From positions 5,394,001-5,458,000 of the forward strand of contig NZ_CP197417.1 of assembly GCF_052161615.1 (NCBI RefSeq): a stretch of DNA of 64,000 nucleotides, written 5' to 3'. This DNA comes from Aeoliella sp052161615 (lineage in GTDB: Bacteria; Planctomycetota; Planctomycetia; Pirellulales; Lacipirellulaceae). Positions 44,119 to 53,443 of the stretch are shown in pieces. How positions within the stretch are numbered: position 1 is the stretch's first letter; the number at the start of each line of letters is the position of its first letter. The notes under the pieces are model-generated. The model made no database searches and was not told the DNA's origin. It saw nothing but the letters and a program-made list of their open reading frames with translations. Both the position numbers and the translations under genes were made by a program.

Positions 44119-45678
44119 TTACCGCTTCAATTTCCCAGCAATCGTCACAAACTGCTCCAGTGCGTCCTGCAAGTCGTCCACAATCTCCTGCGCCAGGATA
44201 TCGGGATCTGGCAGACTGTCGCTATCCTCGACGCTGTCGTCTTTGATCCAGAACAGATCGAGGCTCAGCTTGTCGCGTTTTTGCAGCTCTTCGTAAGTGT
44301 AGCTCCGCCAGCGACCGTCGGGGTTGTCCTCGCTCCAGGTTGCTTTGCGTTTGCCAATGGCACCGGGCTTGTAGAGTTTGACGAACTCGTCGAAGTCGCG
44401 GCGGTGAATTGGGTTCTGCTTTGGGCTGTAGTGTTTGTTGGTTCGGAGGTCGTAGACCCACAGCTTCTTGGTCCATGTTTTCTCTTGCGGCGGTTTGCGA
44501 TCAAAGAAGATCACGTTGGCCTTAACGCCTGGCTTATAAAAGATGCCGGTGGGCAGTCGCAGGAGCGTGTGGACATCGCACTGTGCAAGGAGCTGGTTAC
44601 GAACCTTTTGGCCTGGGCCACCCTCAAAAAGCACGTTGTCGGGGACGACGACCGCCGCTCGGCCGTGGACCTTCAGCAGGTTGAAGATGTGCTGGACGAA
44701 GTTGAGTTGCTTATTGCTAGTCGAAGCCCAAAAGTCCTGGCGGACGATTACCTCGTCCTCGTTTTCCAGGTCCCCCTCCTCGTTCACGGTCTTGAAGCTC
44801 GCCTTCTTCCCGAAAGGCGGGTTGGTGAGCACCATCGAATAGTGCTGCGTGGGGGGCGTGTCGAGACTGCTCTTGCCGCTGATGACCGGCGTCGGGGTGT
44901 CGGGCGACAGGTCCACGCCCCCGATGCCGTGCAGGTAGAGGTTCATAGCGCATAGCCGTGCCGTCTCGGGGACCAGCTCTTGAGCGGCGACCAGGCTCTC
45001 GCGGGCGCGACGTTTCTCGTCTTTGTCCATCCTTGCCCCGTGCTCGTCGAGCACGTACTGGTAGGCGACCGTCAGGAAACCACCAGTGCCGGCCGCCGGG
45101 TCGACGATTGTCTCGTCGGGCTCAGGCTGCATCACGTCGACCACCGCTTGGATGATCGGCCGTGGCGTAAAGTACTGCCCCGCCCCGCCGGAGCTCTCAC
45201 TGGCGCTACGGCTCAGAAGTTCCTCGTAGATCACACCTTTCACGTCGAGGTCGAGACTCAGCCAGCTCTCGCGGTCGATGAGGTCGAAGATCAACCGCCG
45301 TAGCTTGGCGGGGTCTTTGATCTTGCACTCGGCCTCTTTGAAGATCACACCCAGCAGCCCCGGCTGCGTGCTGAGCGAGTCGAGGGCGTCGCGGTAATGT
45401 TGGTACAGCTCGGCACCATCGCGCCTCAACAGGCTGGGCCAGTCGAAGTCGATTGGCTTGCCCTTGGCGTCTTTGCCTTTAGGGATGCGGTTGGGCTGGT
45501 TGTACGGAGGTTTCGTCAGCTCGTCGGCCATCTTGAGGAACAGGAGGAACGTGAGCTGCTCGACGTAGGCCATGTAGCTCAGGCCATCGTCCTTCAGCAC
45601 GCTTGCGTACGACCAGACCCGGGCGCCGATCTGGCTCGCCGTGGGGGCGGTAGTAGGTTGTCCATTCGCTTTGCTCAT
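44119..45678 (-). CDS. hsdM: Type I restriction-modification methyltransferase subunit HsdM
   Basis: A 519-residue N6-adenine methyltransferase. It has an N-terminal HsdM helical domain (about 12-140) and a catalytic domain with the SAM-binding motif DPAAGTGGFLTVA and the adenine-methylation motif TNPPFGKKA. It modifies the target named by HsdS and, with HsdR, forms the restriction complex. ATG 45678 overlaps the hsdS stop in ATGA. Length and motifs are normal for the family, so it looks active. Confidence 0.96.
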   Translation of the reverse strand: MSKANGQPTTAPTASQIGARVWSYASVLKDDGLSYMAYVEQLTFLLFLKMADELTKPPYNQPNRIPKGKDAKGKPIDFDWPSLLRRDGAELYQHYRDALDSLSTQPGLLGVIFKEAECKIKDPAKLRRLIFDLIDRESWLSLDLDVKGVIYEELLSRSASESSGGAGQYFTPRPIIQAVVDVMQPEPDETIVDPAAGTGGFLTVAYQYVLDEHGARMDKDEKRRARESLVAAQELVPETARLCAMNLYLHGIGGVDLSPDTPTPVISGKSSLDTPPTQHYSMVLTNPPFGKKASFKTVNEEGDLENEDEVIVRQDFWASTSNKQLNFVQHIFNLLKVHGRAAVVVPDNVLFEGGPGQKVRNQLLAQCDVHTLLRLPTGIFYKPGVKANVIFFDRKPPQEKTWTKKLWVYDLRTNKHYSPKQNPIHRRDFDEFVKLYKPGAIGKRKATWSEDNPDGRWRSYTYEELQKRDKLSLDLFWIKDDSVEDSDSLPDPDILAQEIVDDLQDALEQFVTIAGKLKR

Positions 45679-47246
45679 GACTTCCGTGCCTTTCTCGGTG
45701 ATGCCTTCTTCGCACTCTTCGTCGTCTTCTTGGGGGCCGCTTTCTTGCGCGGCGACCGTTTGGGACGGCCGTTCGACACTGCGGCGATTGCCTCGCGCTC
45801 AGTGCGGATGCGATCCAACAGAACCGACGCTGGTTCGTCCTGCGGGTCTTGTTTGACCAAGTCGCCCGCGAAGGCGGCTTTAAGGATGGCTTGGCGTAAC
45901 CGAGCAGCGCGAGCTAGCCCGCGATTGACTTCGGCTTCCATCCCGTCGATTTGCGAGAACTTCTCCTGCACCAATTCCACAATCGCCTGCTGCTCTGCAA
46001 TCGGAGGTAGCGGAAACTCTAGACCGGCAAACCTTTCCGCACCAAGGTGCGCTATGCTCGTGGTGATTCTTGCGATCTTCCGATAACGTCCCGTCTTGAA
46101 CTGGGCGAGCAATACGCTCAATGCATATTCGGCAAGAACTACATGGCCGACTCTTTGCCGAACCAAAGTGTTCTGAAAGCAACACCCTGGAATCTCGTCA
46201 CGATACATCGCCGGCCGTCCAATCAATTCCATACTCTGCCCCTCATTGAGAAGCAAGTCGCCGTGTTTTAGCTGATAAGCCTCAAACTCTCGCGGCGTGA
46301 AGTTCATTGACTTCACGTCCTTAGTGCTTATGCGATCCTCGAACACGTTTGCGACGCGTAGATATGGTCGCATATGTTCACCAGAGTGATGCTCAGGAGA
46401 TCGCTGGCGACCAAGCTGCACTTCCCCAATCTGATCTTGGCTTGCCCAGCACCAGCCCTCGGGCAACTCGGGCAAGTCGTCCGTCTTCGGCTCGATAGGC
46501 TCCTTGTACCTTTCCCGCCAGTTCTTAGGAGGCGTCGCGCCCTTCACTTCATAGTCGGCCTGGGTCCGCTCTTCCCATTGCCGGCGGCGTTCGACGAGCA
46601 ATCGCTCCAAGAGTTGCTCGCCCGACTCGCCAGGAGGGCCATGCTCGTGGCGCCACGCCTCAGTGAGCCGGCCGGTCACCGCCGCGTGTAGCACTGCCGA
46701 GCGATACCGCTTCAGCTTCTTCCGCACCCGCTCGAGCGCCGCGACACCGGCGGCCAGGTCGGTGAAGAGTTCGTCAATGCGATCGGCAATGCGGGTTTGC
46801 TCACGCGCGGGTGGAAGAGTGATCGGGTGCTCGAGAATGTGCGGCTTCGAGAGGCCCGGTATATCACCTTTAGCTTGTCGAACCACGTCGTAGATCGTGG
46901 CCTGTAGAGCATTCTGCACCAAGCGTCGGTCTATACCTTCATGAGGCAAGAATGCGTAGATATCGCGACCGATCGCCACTGCCTGCCCAGGGAAAAGCTT
47001 TCCGACGCCTGCTCCCTTAACAGTGATGAAGATGCATCCGTCGGGGACTACGCGACGAGGTTCTGTAGTCCATTTGTCAAGGTGAAGCATATACCCATCC
47101 CATTGCTCTGGGCCAGAAACATACGGAGTACCTTCACCATTCTTATTGACTGTTGCGGTAGTCGGGGATGTCCCACACAGCAAAGACCCGAGTGACTCCA
47201 TGGTCGTTGCCACCCAACCGTCCGGTAGTCCTTTTCCATCGCTCAT
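45675..47246 (-). CDS. hsdS: Type I specificity subunit HsdS
   Basis: A 523-residue protein with two target-recognition domains (about 5-150 and 265-430), each followed by a conserved helical spacer (EQTRIADRIDELFTDLAAGV and EQQAIVELVQEKFSQIDGM). The two domains choose the two halves of the bipartite DNA target. I set the start at ATG 47246, because this gives an ATGA overlap with hsdR; the TTG at 47252 is less likely. The C-terminal 40 residues are lysine-rich (AAPKKTTKSAKKASPRK), an unusual extension. Confidence 0.93.
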   Translation of the reverse strand: MSDGKGLPDGWVATTMESLGSLLCGTSPTTATVNKNGEGTPYVSGPEQWDGYMLHLDKWTTEPRRVVPDGCIFITVKGAGVGKLFPGQAVAIGRDIYAFLPHEGIDRRLVQNALQATIYDVVRQAKGDIPGLSKPHILEHPITLPPAREQTRIADRIDELFTDLAAGVAALERVRKKLKRYRSAVLHAAVTGRLTEAWRHEHGPPGESGEQLLERLLVERRRQWEERTQADYEVKGATPPKNWRERYKEPIEPKTDDLPELPEGWCWASQDQIGEVQLGRQRSPEHHSGEHMRPYLRVANVFEDRISTKDVKSMNFTPREFEAYQLKHGDLLLNEGQSMELIGRPAMYRDEIPGCCFQNTLVRQRVGHVVLAEYALSVLLAQFKTGRYRKIARITTSIAHLGAERFAGLEFPLPPIAEQQAIVELVQEKFSQIDGMEAEVNRGLARAARLRQAILKAAFAGDLVKQDPQDEPASVLLDRIRTEREAIAAVSNGRPKRSPRKKAAPKKTTKSAKKASPRKARKS

Positions 47247-50083
47247 GCACAAAGGTTCCTATTCAGATCATCCAAGATCGTCGAGAGCCGGTCGCCAAAC
47301 AGCTCGTGGGCTTTGCCGAGGTTGCCTCGCTGCGCGAACCAGCCGTCGTGGAAGTCGTCCATCTCGATGGCGAGGCTCGTGGCGATGTGCTCGGCAATCT
47401 TGTCGAGCCACTGGCTTTGCTCATCGGTGAACGTGACGCCGGCTTCGGTCTGCTGCTTGCGCCACGCGGCGTAGCGCCATCGCACGACCTCTGCGAACGG
47501 AGTGAGCGGCTCATCAGGGGTGAGCGTGTGCCGGATGATCGAGATCAGGTCGGTGACCATCTGGCCTCCTTTGCCAGTCGCCTGAGATGCTTCGAGCGCC
47601 TCGTAGCACCGCCATAGCTCTTCGGTGGTAGCGCTGACTGGCGGCCGCTCGATCAGCTTCGCCAACTCCTTCAGGTCGCGGAACCGCAATCGGTCGGGCG
47701 TGGCCTGTCCGTAAAACACTTGTAAAGCCAGCAGCTCGTCCTTGTGCTCTTCGATAAACTTTCTGAAGTTCTCGATCTTCGTGTGCGCCTGATCGCGTGC
47801 TGCTTGCGAGTAACCAGCCGATAGTAGTTCGTCCTGGCTGATATGGTCGATCGTTTGCTCGTTCTGTGCTTTTAGTGTCAGCAGCAAGTCGCGGAGCCTG
47901 GGGTCGTAGAAGGGGCGGATGGCATCGCGGATCAGTTCCTCTTCGGCCTCTTTCAGATGGTCTACGGTTAACTCGGCGGCGGCGGGATTATCTAGCTGAG
48001 CCCTGGTTTCGATATGGGCGTCGTCGGTCGCGGCAACGAGGCCCGCGACCAATTCATCGATGCTCCGCCCGGCGGCATGGCGGCGGACCTCTTCGTGCTG
48101 CTCCTCGCTCATTTCACGCGAGAGCCGTGTCAACTTGCCGGCCAGCGCGCTCGCAGCATCGGGATCGAGACCACCGGCCTTGATGTAATCGAACACCTGC
48201 TTAAGCGTCTTGTTCGGCTCACGGTCGAGCGGACCGCGTTCACTCTTACACTCCTTGCACACGCCCACTGCGTCGATCAGCACGAATCGCGTCTTTACGA
48301 CCTTCTCGCCTTTCTCTTCGGGGGTGACGCCCTTGAGCTCATCCCTATCGATCACGCGGACGCCACGGCCCTTCATCTGCTCGAAGTAGTTGCTACTGCG
48401 AACCGAGCGCATGAAGAAGACGATCTCCACCGGTTTGAGGTCGGTGCCGGTGGCGATCATGTCGACCGTGACTGCAATCCGCGGATTGAACGAATTGCGA
48501 AACGCGATCAGCACGTCCTCGCCCGTCTTTCCCTTAATCTTCTCGTAGTAAACCTCTTCCCGCTCAGTCCCGTCAGGGTCCTTCACCTTGCGAGTGCACC
48601 GCATCGTTCCGGTGCGGTAGGTGATCTTCTGGCAAAACTCGTTGCCGCGCCCAAACTCCTCGCGGACAATCCGGAGGATGTCGTCGGCGTGTGAGTCGTC
48701 TTTGGCAAAAATGAGCGTCTTGGGGACTTCCTTGCGGCCCGGAAATATCTCCGTGTAGAGTCGGTCGCGGAAGGTCTGCACGACGGTGCGGATCTGATCA
48801 ACAGCGACCACCGCGCGATCGAGCTGGCTAGCGTCATAATTAAGGTCGTCGTCGAGTTGCTCCATCCGCTCTGCGCGGGTCCTGCGACTGCGTTTACCGA
48901 CGTAGTATCCTGCCTCCACATCGGAACCGTCACTGGTGATGCGTGTGTTGATCTCATAAACGTCGTAGGGGACGTTCACCCGGTCGGCGACGGCTTCCGC
49001 GTGACTGTATTCCATAACCAAGTTCTTGTCGAAGAACCCGATTGTCTGCTTGCTCGGCGTGGCGGTGAGGCCGATCGTGAACGCGTCGAAGTACTTCAGC
49101 ACATCGCCCCACACGCTGTAGATCGAACGGTGGCATTCATCAACGATGATGGCATCGAAGAACTCTGGCGGAAGCTTCTCGTTGTAGACGATCGGCTTGG
49201 GGGGCTTCTTAAATGCCCCAGCACCCTCAAAGCTTGATCGCTCTTCGTCTTCCTCGGCTAACTCCGGCGCACCGGTCAATACGGAATACAGACGTTGAAT
49301 CGTGGTGATGACGACTTTGTTCACCGGATCAAAGTGATTGGTCCGCGGGTAGCTGGTAACGTACAGCTTGTCGAAGGTATGCCGCTCGCCAAGCGGCTGG
49401 AACTGCTGAAACTCCTTGAGCGTTTGCAGGCCCAAGTTCGTACGGTCGACCAGAAAGCAGATGCGCCGAGCGCCAGCGTGTTTGATAAGCCGGTAGGCAA
49501 TGTTGGCCGCGGTGAACGTCTTGCCCGAACCGGTTGCCATCTGGATCAACGCCTTGGGCTTCGCCAATGCGAGAGACTCTTCCAGGTTGTTGATCGCTGT
49601 GAACTGCTTGGGCCATAGTCCTTGTGGCAGTAGCTCTGGCATCTGCCGCAATCGACCACGAAGCGTTCCCTCATCCTTAACCAAATCCAGCAGCGTCTCG
49701 GGGCCATGGAACTGAAAGACGCTCCGGCTGCGGGCATGCGGATCCATCCAGTTCGTGAACTGCGTGACCTCGCCGGTTGTTTCGTACTGAAACGGGAGGG
49801 GCCGCCGCCAAGCTGGGAGTTTGTCGGACAATCCTTCGGCATAACTGGCCGATTGTCCTTCGACACCAGTCAAGGTGTGCCCCACCGGCTTCGCCTCCAC
49901 CACGCCGAGCGCCTTGCAGTCGACATAGAGAAGATAGTCGGCCGGACCGTGTGCACCCGGGAACTCGGTGACAGCCAAGCCTCGACCCGCGCCAAGGTTC
50001 ATCTCTTTGTACGTCTGCACAATCCACCCCGACGACGCGAGCTTCGCGTCAATCATCGCACGGGCTTCTTGTTCAGGCGTCAT
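47243..50083 (-). CDS. hsdR: Type I restriction endonuclease subunit HsdR
   Basis: A 946-residue motor nuclease of the EcoEI-like group. The N-terminal nuclease domain has AHGPADYLLYVDCKALGVVE followed by AKP, a PD-(D/E)xK-type site. The SF2 translocase has Walker A QMATGSGKT (Lys188), DECH (315-318) and GLTATP, with the C-terminal helicase lobe (about 430-620). A helical C-terminal region contacts HsdM. It cleaves unmethylated DNA at a distance after ATP-driven translocation. The next gene on this strand, hsdS, overlaps it by 4 bp. Confidence 0.94.
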   Translation of the reverse strand: MTPEQEARAMIDAKLASSGWIVQTYKEMNLGAGRGLAVTEFPGAHGPADYLLYVDCKALGVVEAKPVGHTLTGVEGQSASYAEGLSDKLPAWRRPLPFQYETTGEVTQFTNWMDPHARSRSVFQFHGPETLLDLVKDEGTLRGRLRQMPELLPQGLWPKQFTAINNLEESLALAKPKALIQMATGSGKTFTAANIAYRLIKHAGARRICFLVDRTNLGLQTLKEFQQFQPLGERHTFDKLYVTSYPRTNHFDPVNKVVITTIQRLYSVLTGAPELAEEDEERSSFEGAGAFKKPPKPIVYNEKLPPEFFDAIIVDECHRSIYSVWGDVLKYFDAFTIGLTATPSKQTIGFFDKNLVMEYSHAEAVADRVNVPYDVYEINTRITSDGSDVEAGYYVGKRSRRTRAERMEQLDDDLNYDASQLDRAVVAVDQIRTVVQTFRDRLYTEIFPGRKEVPKTLIFAKDDSHADDILRIVREEFGRGNEFCQKITYRTGTMRCTRKVKDPDGTEREEVYYEKIKGKTGEDVLIAFRNSFNPRIAVTVDMIATGTDLKPVEIVFFMRSVRSSNYFEQMKGRGVRVIDRDELKGVTPEEKGEKVVKTRFVLIDAVGVCKECKSERGPLDREPNKTLKQVFDYIKAGGLDPDAASALAGKLTRLSREMSEEQHEEVRRHAAGRSIDELVAGLVAATDDAHIETRAQLDNPAAAELTVDHLKEAEEELIRDAIRPFYDPRLRDLLLTLKAQNEQTIDHISQDELLSAGYSQAARDQAHTKIENFRKFIEEHKDELLALQVFYGQATPDRLRFRDLKELAKLIERPPVSATTEELWRCYEALEASQATGKGGQMVTDLISIIRHTLTPDEPLTPFAEVVRWRYAAWRKQQTEAGVTFTDEQSQWLDKIAEHIATSLAIEMDDFHDGWFAQRGNLGKAHELFGDRLSTILDDLNRNLCA

Positions 50084-50116
50084 GGTATGATCCGGAAGGG
50101 ACCAAGGCGGGGAAGC

Positions 50117-50335
50117 TTAACGGGGCTTACGTTTGCGCGTTGGACTGGAGGTGGGCTCTGCGGTCTGTTGGAGTAATGCGTCTAGTTCAATCTTGGCATA
50201 GAGCCGGTACCCATTCACGGGATGGCGTCGCTCTACCAGCTTGCCACTACGCCCCCAGTTGCGGAGCGTATTGGGTGCCACACCCAGGTACTCTGCTGCC
50301 TCGGTAATACGAAGGTATTCGTCTAACTTAGGCAT
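50117..50335 (-). CDS. MerR/excisionase-type helix-turn-helix protein
   Basis: A 72-residue protein beginning MPKLDEYLRITEAAEYLGVA with a winged helix-turn-helix (NTLRNWGRSGKLVERRHPVN) and a basic tail (TRKRKPR). It lies 33 bp upstream of hsdR on the same strand. A role as a controller of the restriction operon is plausible; an excisionase-like role is the alternative. ATG 50335 is chosen over a longer frame because it starts the conserved domain. Confidence 0.82.
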   Translation of the reverse strand: MPKLDEYLRITEAAEYLGVAPNTLRNWGRSGKLVERRHPVNGYRLYAKIELDALLQQTAEPTSSPTRKRKPR

Positions 50336-50624
50336 GTCGCGGTCATGATTGTTAGCGGTGCCGGCCCCCAACCCCAAACCTTACCAAATCCTACCATAAT
50401 TGAGAATTAGCAGTCGACTTAGTTCCTTGCTTACAATCCCATCCCCTAGAGTTTTGAATTAGGGTGTTTAGGGGTACTTATGATGAAGACCTCGATGCCC
50501 AGGAAAGGGCTGGCGGTTGGTAGTTAGGCTCCTACATTGCGGCTTGTCCCGGGCCTGTGGCCATTGCGAGCAGACCTACCCATATGGCGATACTGTTCCC
50601 CCACCTGGAACCCATGGTTCGGAG
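50336..50624. other. Divergent gap with no clear gene
   Basis: About 290 bp between the HTH gene and the next plus-strand gene. A frame upstream of 50625 is open but reads cysteine-rich and unlike protein. An A/T-rich stretch at about 50395-50500 may hold divergent promoters. Confidence 0.35.
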
Positions 50625-51515
50625 ATGCTTCGCTTCGACGGATTGTGGACTTCTCCTGTCGACAACGGGACGCAAGGGCAAAGTCCGCTCGTCACAACTT
50701 TCGCGCTCGACGACCTCTTAGGAGACACCTGTCGCAAAAACGTCCGCTGGACGGGCGACGAGTGTTACCAACTAGCGGAGAAGATGATTGAGCTAAGAAT
50801 CAATCACCCCAAGAAATCCAACATCAGTCTCATCAACCTAGCCCAAGCCACCCTTATCAAACTTGGCGAATGGCAACCTCACCGCGAAAGAACCATCTCG
50901 TCGAACGATCAGATAGCTCAGGTCTTTCCCTTCTTGATCCAGTTGGATCGCGATCGACAAACGATCTTCAAACAAGCCACTACGGTCAAACAAAAACTCG
51001 AAGAGGCTGAAAAATCCAAAGTCGACCTCGACGAAATGCCCATCGAAGAAGTGATGACCTTCTTTGGCGACAAAGTACTGGAGAATACCGAACCTGCTGA
51101 GTTAGTTCATTACTTTTCTCCCGAAGAACTCATCGGTTCCCTCCCCCTCCCCAAACTGGCCGGCTACGTCGCCGAACAACTGGTGACTGCCTTTCTTGCT
51201 CGTCCGTCTGCCGAGCTACCGAAGACCCAGACCCAACTCAATGGGAATACGAACGGGGACAACGGCCACAACGGACATACAAACGGACACGCCAAAACCC
51301 CACCGGTGATCGCCGTCATCGGGGCCCAGCCCCACCAAGCCCATCGACTTGTAAAGCACTTCGAAGGTCGGGCGCAGATCGTGAATGTAGACAAGATGAA
51401 GATCGGGGGAACCGGGGAGGCAATCAAGTCGAATTTTGACGGGGTGGTGGTGTGGGCCCAGCACACGTCGAAGATGCAAAGGCAGATCATTAAGCGGAGG
51501 TGTGAGAGTGGATGA
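50625..51515 (+). CDS. Hypothetical protein, possible DUF2325-like C-terminus
   Basis: A 296-residue protein (from ATG 50625; the frame is open further upstream). The middle is helical and charged (about 100-200). A linker of Asn-Gly repeats (NGNTNGDNGHNGHTNGH) separates it from a small alpha/beta C-terminal domain that starts PPVIAVIGAQPHQAHRL and ends with paired basic residues. That domain is weakly like DUF2325, which often sits beside mobile or DNA-handling genes. No firm function can be given. Confidence 0.6.
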   Translation: MLRFDGLWTSPVDNGTQGQSPLVTTFALDDLLGDTCRKNVRWTGDECYQLAEKMIELRINHPKKSNISLINLAQATLIKLGEWQPHRERTISSNDQIAQVFPFLIQLDRDRQTIFKQATTVKQKLEEAEKSKVDLDEMPIEEVMTFFGDKVLENTEPAELVHYFSPEELIGSLPLPKLAGYVAEQLVTAFLARPSAELPKTQTQLNGNTNGDNGHNGHTNGHAKTPPVIAVIGAQPHQAHRLVKHFEGRAQIVNVDKMKIGGTGEAIKSNFDGVVVWAQHTSKMQRQIIKRRCESG

Positions 51516-51590
51516 GAGTTACGCTATTGAGTCAAAGCGTAACTCCCAGCCCCAAAATTGCCCCAAATTTCGAATACAAGGTCTTCTAGC

Positions 51591-52208
51591 ATGAGTTTTG
51601 CCAATAAAGGCCGTCGACTGCCTCCCGAGCCGCTATCCTCATCGGAGGTCCGTCGGCTGCTGGATGCCTGTGGCCGAGGGACCTTCGTCGAAGCTCGCAA
51701 TTGGACGCTGATCGTCCTGCTCTACCGAACGGGACTAAGGGTCAGCGAGGCGATTGCTCTCCGTTGCAAAGACGTGGATGTTCGGCTGGGAACGCTCCGC
51801 GTCCTCCACGGCAAGGGGGACCAATCCCGAGTGGTGGGCCTGGATCCGCTTGCCGCTCGGGCCCTCGGTGAGTACCTTGCAACACGCCGAGTGGTTGTCG
51901 GTTGCGACGAGGGTGTCCTGTTCTGTACCCAGGTGGGTACGAGCCTGGCATCGGCTTACCTGCGCCAGCTACTACCCCGCTTGGCGAAGCACGCCGGTAT
52001 CGATAAGCGAGTGCATGCCCACGGACTGCGTCACACGCACGCCTTCGAGCTGGCAAACGAGGGCGTGCCGATCCATCTCATTCAGGCTCAGTTGGGCCAC
52101 AGGAGTCTGGCCACGACCGATCGGTACGTACGGCACCTCAACCCGACAGAAGTGGTCAGCACCGTTCGAAATCGCTCCTGCCAAATGGAGCTGAAGATGA
52201 TTTCGTGA
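51591..52208 (+). CDS. Tyrosine recombinase, catalytic domain only
   Basis: A 205-residue protein that is essentially the catalytic domain of a Xer-type tyrosine recombinase. All active-site residues are present: Arg50 (TGLRVSE), Lys75 (HGKGDQSR), His144 and Arg147 (HGLRH), His170 (LGHRS) and nucleophile Tyr179 (TDRYVRH). The N-terminal core-binding domain of XerC/D (about 100 residues) is absent, so DNA binding would rest on the catalytic domain. Solo catalytic proteins are known in integrons and transposons. It may mobilise its own element. Confidence 0.85.
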   Translation: MSFANKGRRLPPEPLSSSEVRRLLDACGRGTFVEARNWTLIVLLYRTGLRVSEAIALRCKDVDVRLGTLRVLHGKGDQSRVVGLDPLAARALGEYLATRRVVVGCDEGVLFCTQVGTSLASAYLRQLLPRLAKHAGIDKRVHAHGLRHTHAFELANEGVPIHLIQAQLGHRSLATTDRYVRHLNPTEVVSTVRNRSCQMELKMIS

Positions 52209-52773
52209 TGGTCTGGCTTCATCTCCCTATGGCCTCGCCGAAGAGGTTCTAGTGATGGGCACTTAGAGGAGCGGCACAGTGAAACGTCTCTATGCCTGCT
52301 GTCGAGCAACAGAATTGGTGTCAGGGAATGCTGGGCTCGGTGCACGGTCTAGGCTACCCCCACCCCTGGCCAAATTCGCGAAAAAGCTCGCACGGGGGGA
52401 CGGCGGTCTCTGGACCTCACCGCTCGGAGAAATCATCACTAGAACAGGAACCCGCCAATCACGACAACCGATACATTCCGCAATTCTCCAACACCCCCCC
52501 AAGAAAATTGCGCGAGACCGCCAATCGGTAAAGGCTTTAAGCCTCGGAGGCTAAAGGACTTAGAGCGGAAGGGCATGGCGAAGACGGAGTGAAGTTTAGA
52601 GACTCGCTTGCCGACGCCAGAGGCAATTTTCATTTGGAAGTATTTTTTTGTCTGGCAAGGTTTTTCGTCACATCCATTCGATTTTATGACGGCGATTCGC
52701 GTAACCGATGCTAGCCATGCTGTCGCGTTCAATGTGAACGGGAAGTATTTACAGAGGCTTTAAAGGAGTTTCG
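52209..52773. other. Gap inside the mobile region
   Basis: 565 bp without a convincing gene. Frames of 70-90 codons overlap each other. A small hairpin (tttaagcctc with a partial complement, about 52535-52556) and a T-rich tract near 52645 are the only structures seen. It could contain an attachment site, but I found no copy of the tRNA end here. Confidence 0.4.
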
Positions 52774-53133
52774 ATGTCGTTAAAGGAGTTGTTTTGTGTG
52801 AAGTGGTTCAGGAGTGACGATTCTGCGTTCAGATCGCCACCGCCCGTGACGGCGAGCGGAAGTATCGACTGCGATGCGATAACGGTAGCCAATTGCGATC
52901 AGGTAAACACACCCGATAGGGTGGAGCGAACTCGAGAACGGCTGTCATGCTTCGATCGAGCGCTCGCAGAGTACGAGTATGCCAAGCGGTCGCTCGGCCG
53001 AAATGTAACCTACGATGCAGCTTACGAATTTACGGACAGAAGGTGGGAAGTTGCGGGTGCATCGAGTAGGCCCTCAAAAGAGAGTTGGAAAAGGTACGTT
53101 CGCAAGGGTTTGCAGATGAGTAGGAAGGACTAA
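52774..53133 (+). CDS. Hypothetical small basic protein of the mobile element
   Basis: A 119-residue protein with AAAGGAG 6 bases before the ATG, the best ribosome-binding site in this stretch. The C-terminal half is helical and basic (DRALAEYEYAKRSLGRN, then KESWKRYVRKGLQMSRKD). No family is recognised. It sits just before the iteron-like region and the primase gene, so a role in element replication or its control is possible. Confidence 0.6.
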   Translation: MSLKELFCVKWFRSDDSAFRSPPPVTASGSIDCDAITVANCDQVNTPDRVERTRERLSCFDRALAEYEYAKRSLGRNVTYDAAYEFTDRRWEVAGASSRPSKESWKRYVRKGLQMSRKD

Positions 53134-53173
53134 CGGAGATAGCCGAAGCTGAGATGTATTCTCAACGGCAATG

Positions 53174-53325
53174 CAGGACGCGGCCGGATAATACTGCCGG
53201 ACCTCAGCTTCCGGCTTTCCCAGCCGGAAAACAGAGTGACAAAACAGCAAAATATCTTGGAAGTAATTGACGAATAACGAAGCAATCCGGGCGGAAATCC
53301 GGCTTATCCGGCCGGATAATTCTGG
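53174..53325. other. Iteron-like repeats and palindrome upstream of the primase gene
   Basis: This gap carries two near-identical 15-mers, ggccggataatactg (53182-53196) and ggccggataattctg (53310-53324); a perfect 16 bp palindrome ttatccggccggataa (53304-53319); three atccgg units in direct order (about 53285, 53297 and 53306); and a perfect 8 bp hairpin ttccggct/agccggaa (53209-53229). Such clusters usually bind a Rep protein or repressor. Together with the primase 120 bp downstream, this is a plausible replication origin or operator of the element. Confidence 0.65.
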
Positions 53326-53443
53326 CCCGTGTTCTCTGATCGCGCAGACTTTTCCAGCAGCCTAGAGCGTGGTCTCTGCCGAGTCATCCATCTGGCTCGT
53401 TCGAATTGCTGCACCCCCTTCATTTCCTTAATGGAGATGTTTT

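Noticed and set aside
45397..46086. A 229-codon plus-strand frame inside the restriction genes
   Set aside because: It is antisense to hsdM and hsdS, which have clear motifs; its sequence is Arg/Ala-rich shadow.
47243..50083. HsdR read as a general SF2 helicase
   Set aside because: The N-terminal nuclease motif and linkage to HsdS and HsdM make the restriction subunit far more likely.
52209..52773. Left attachment site of the island
   Set aside because: Looked for a copy of the tRNA 3' end and found none; the boundary is left open.
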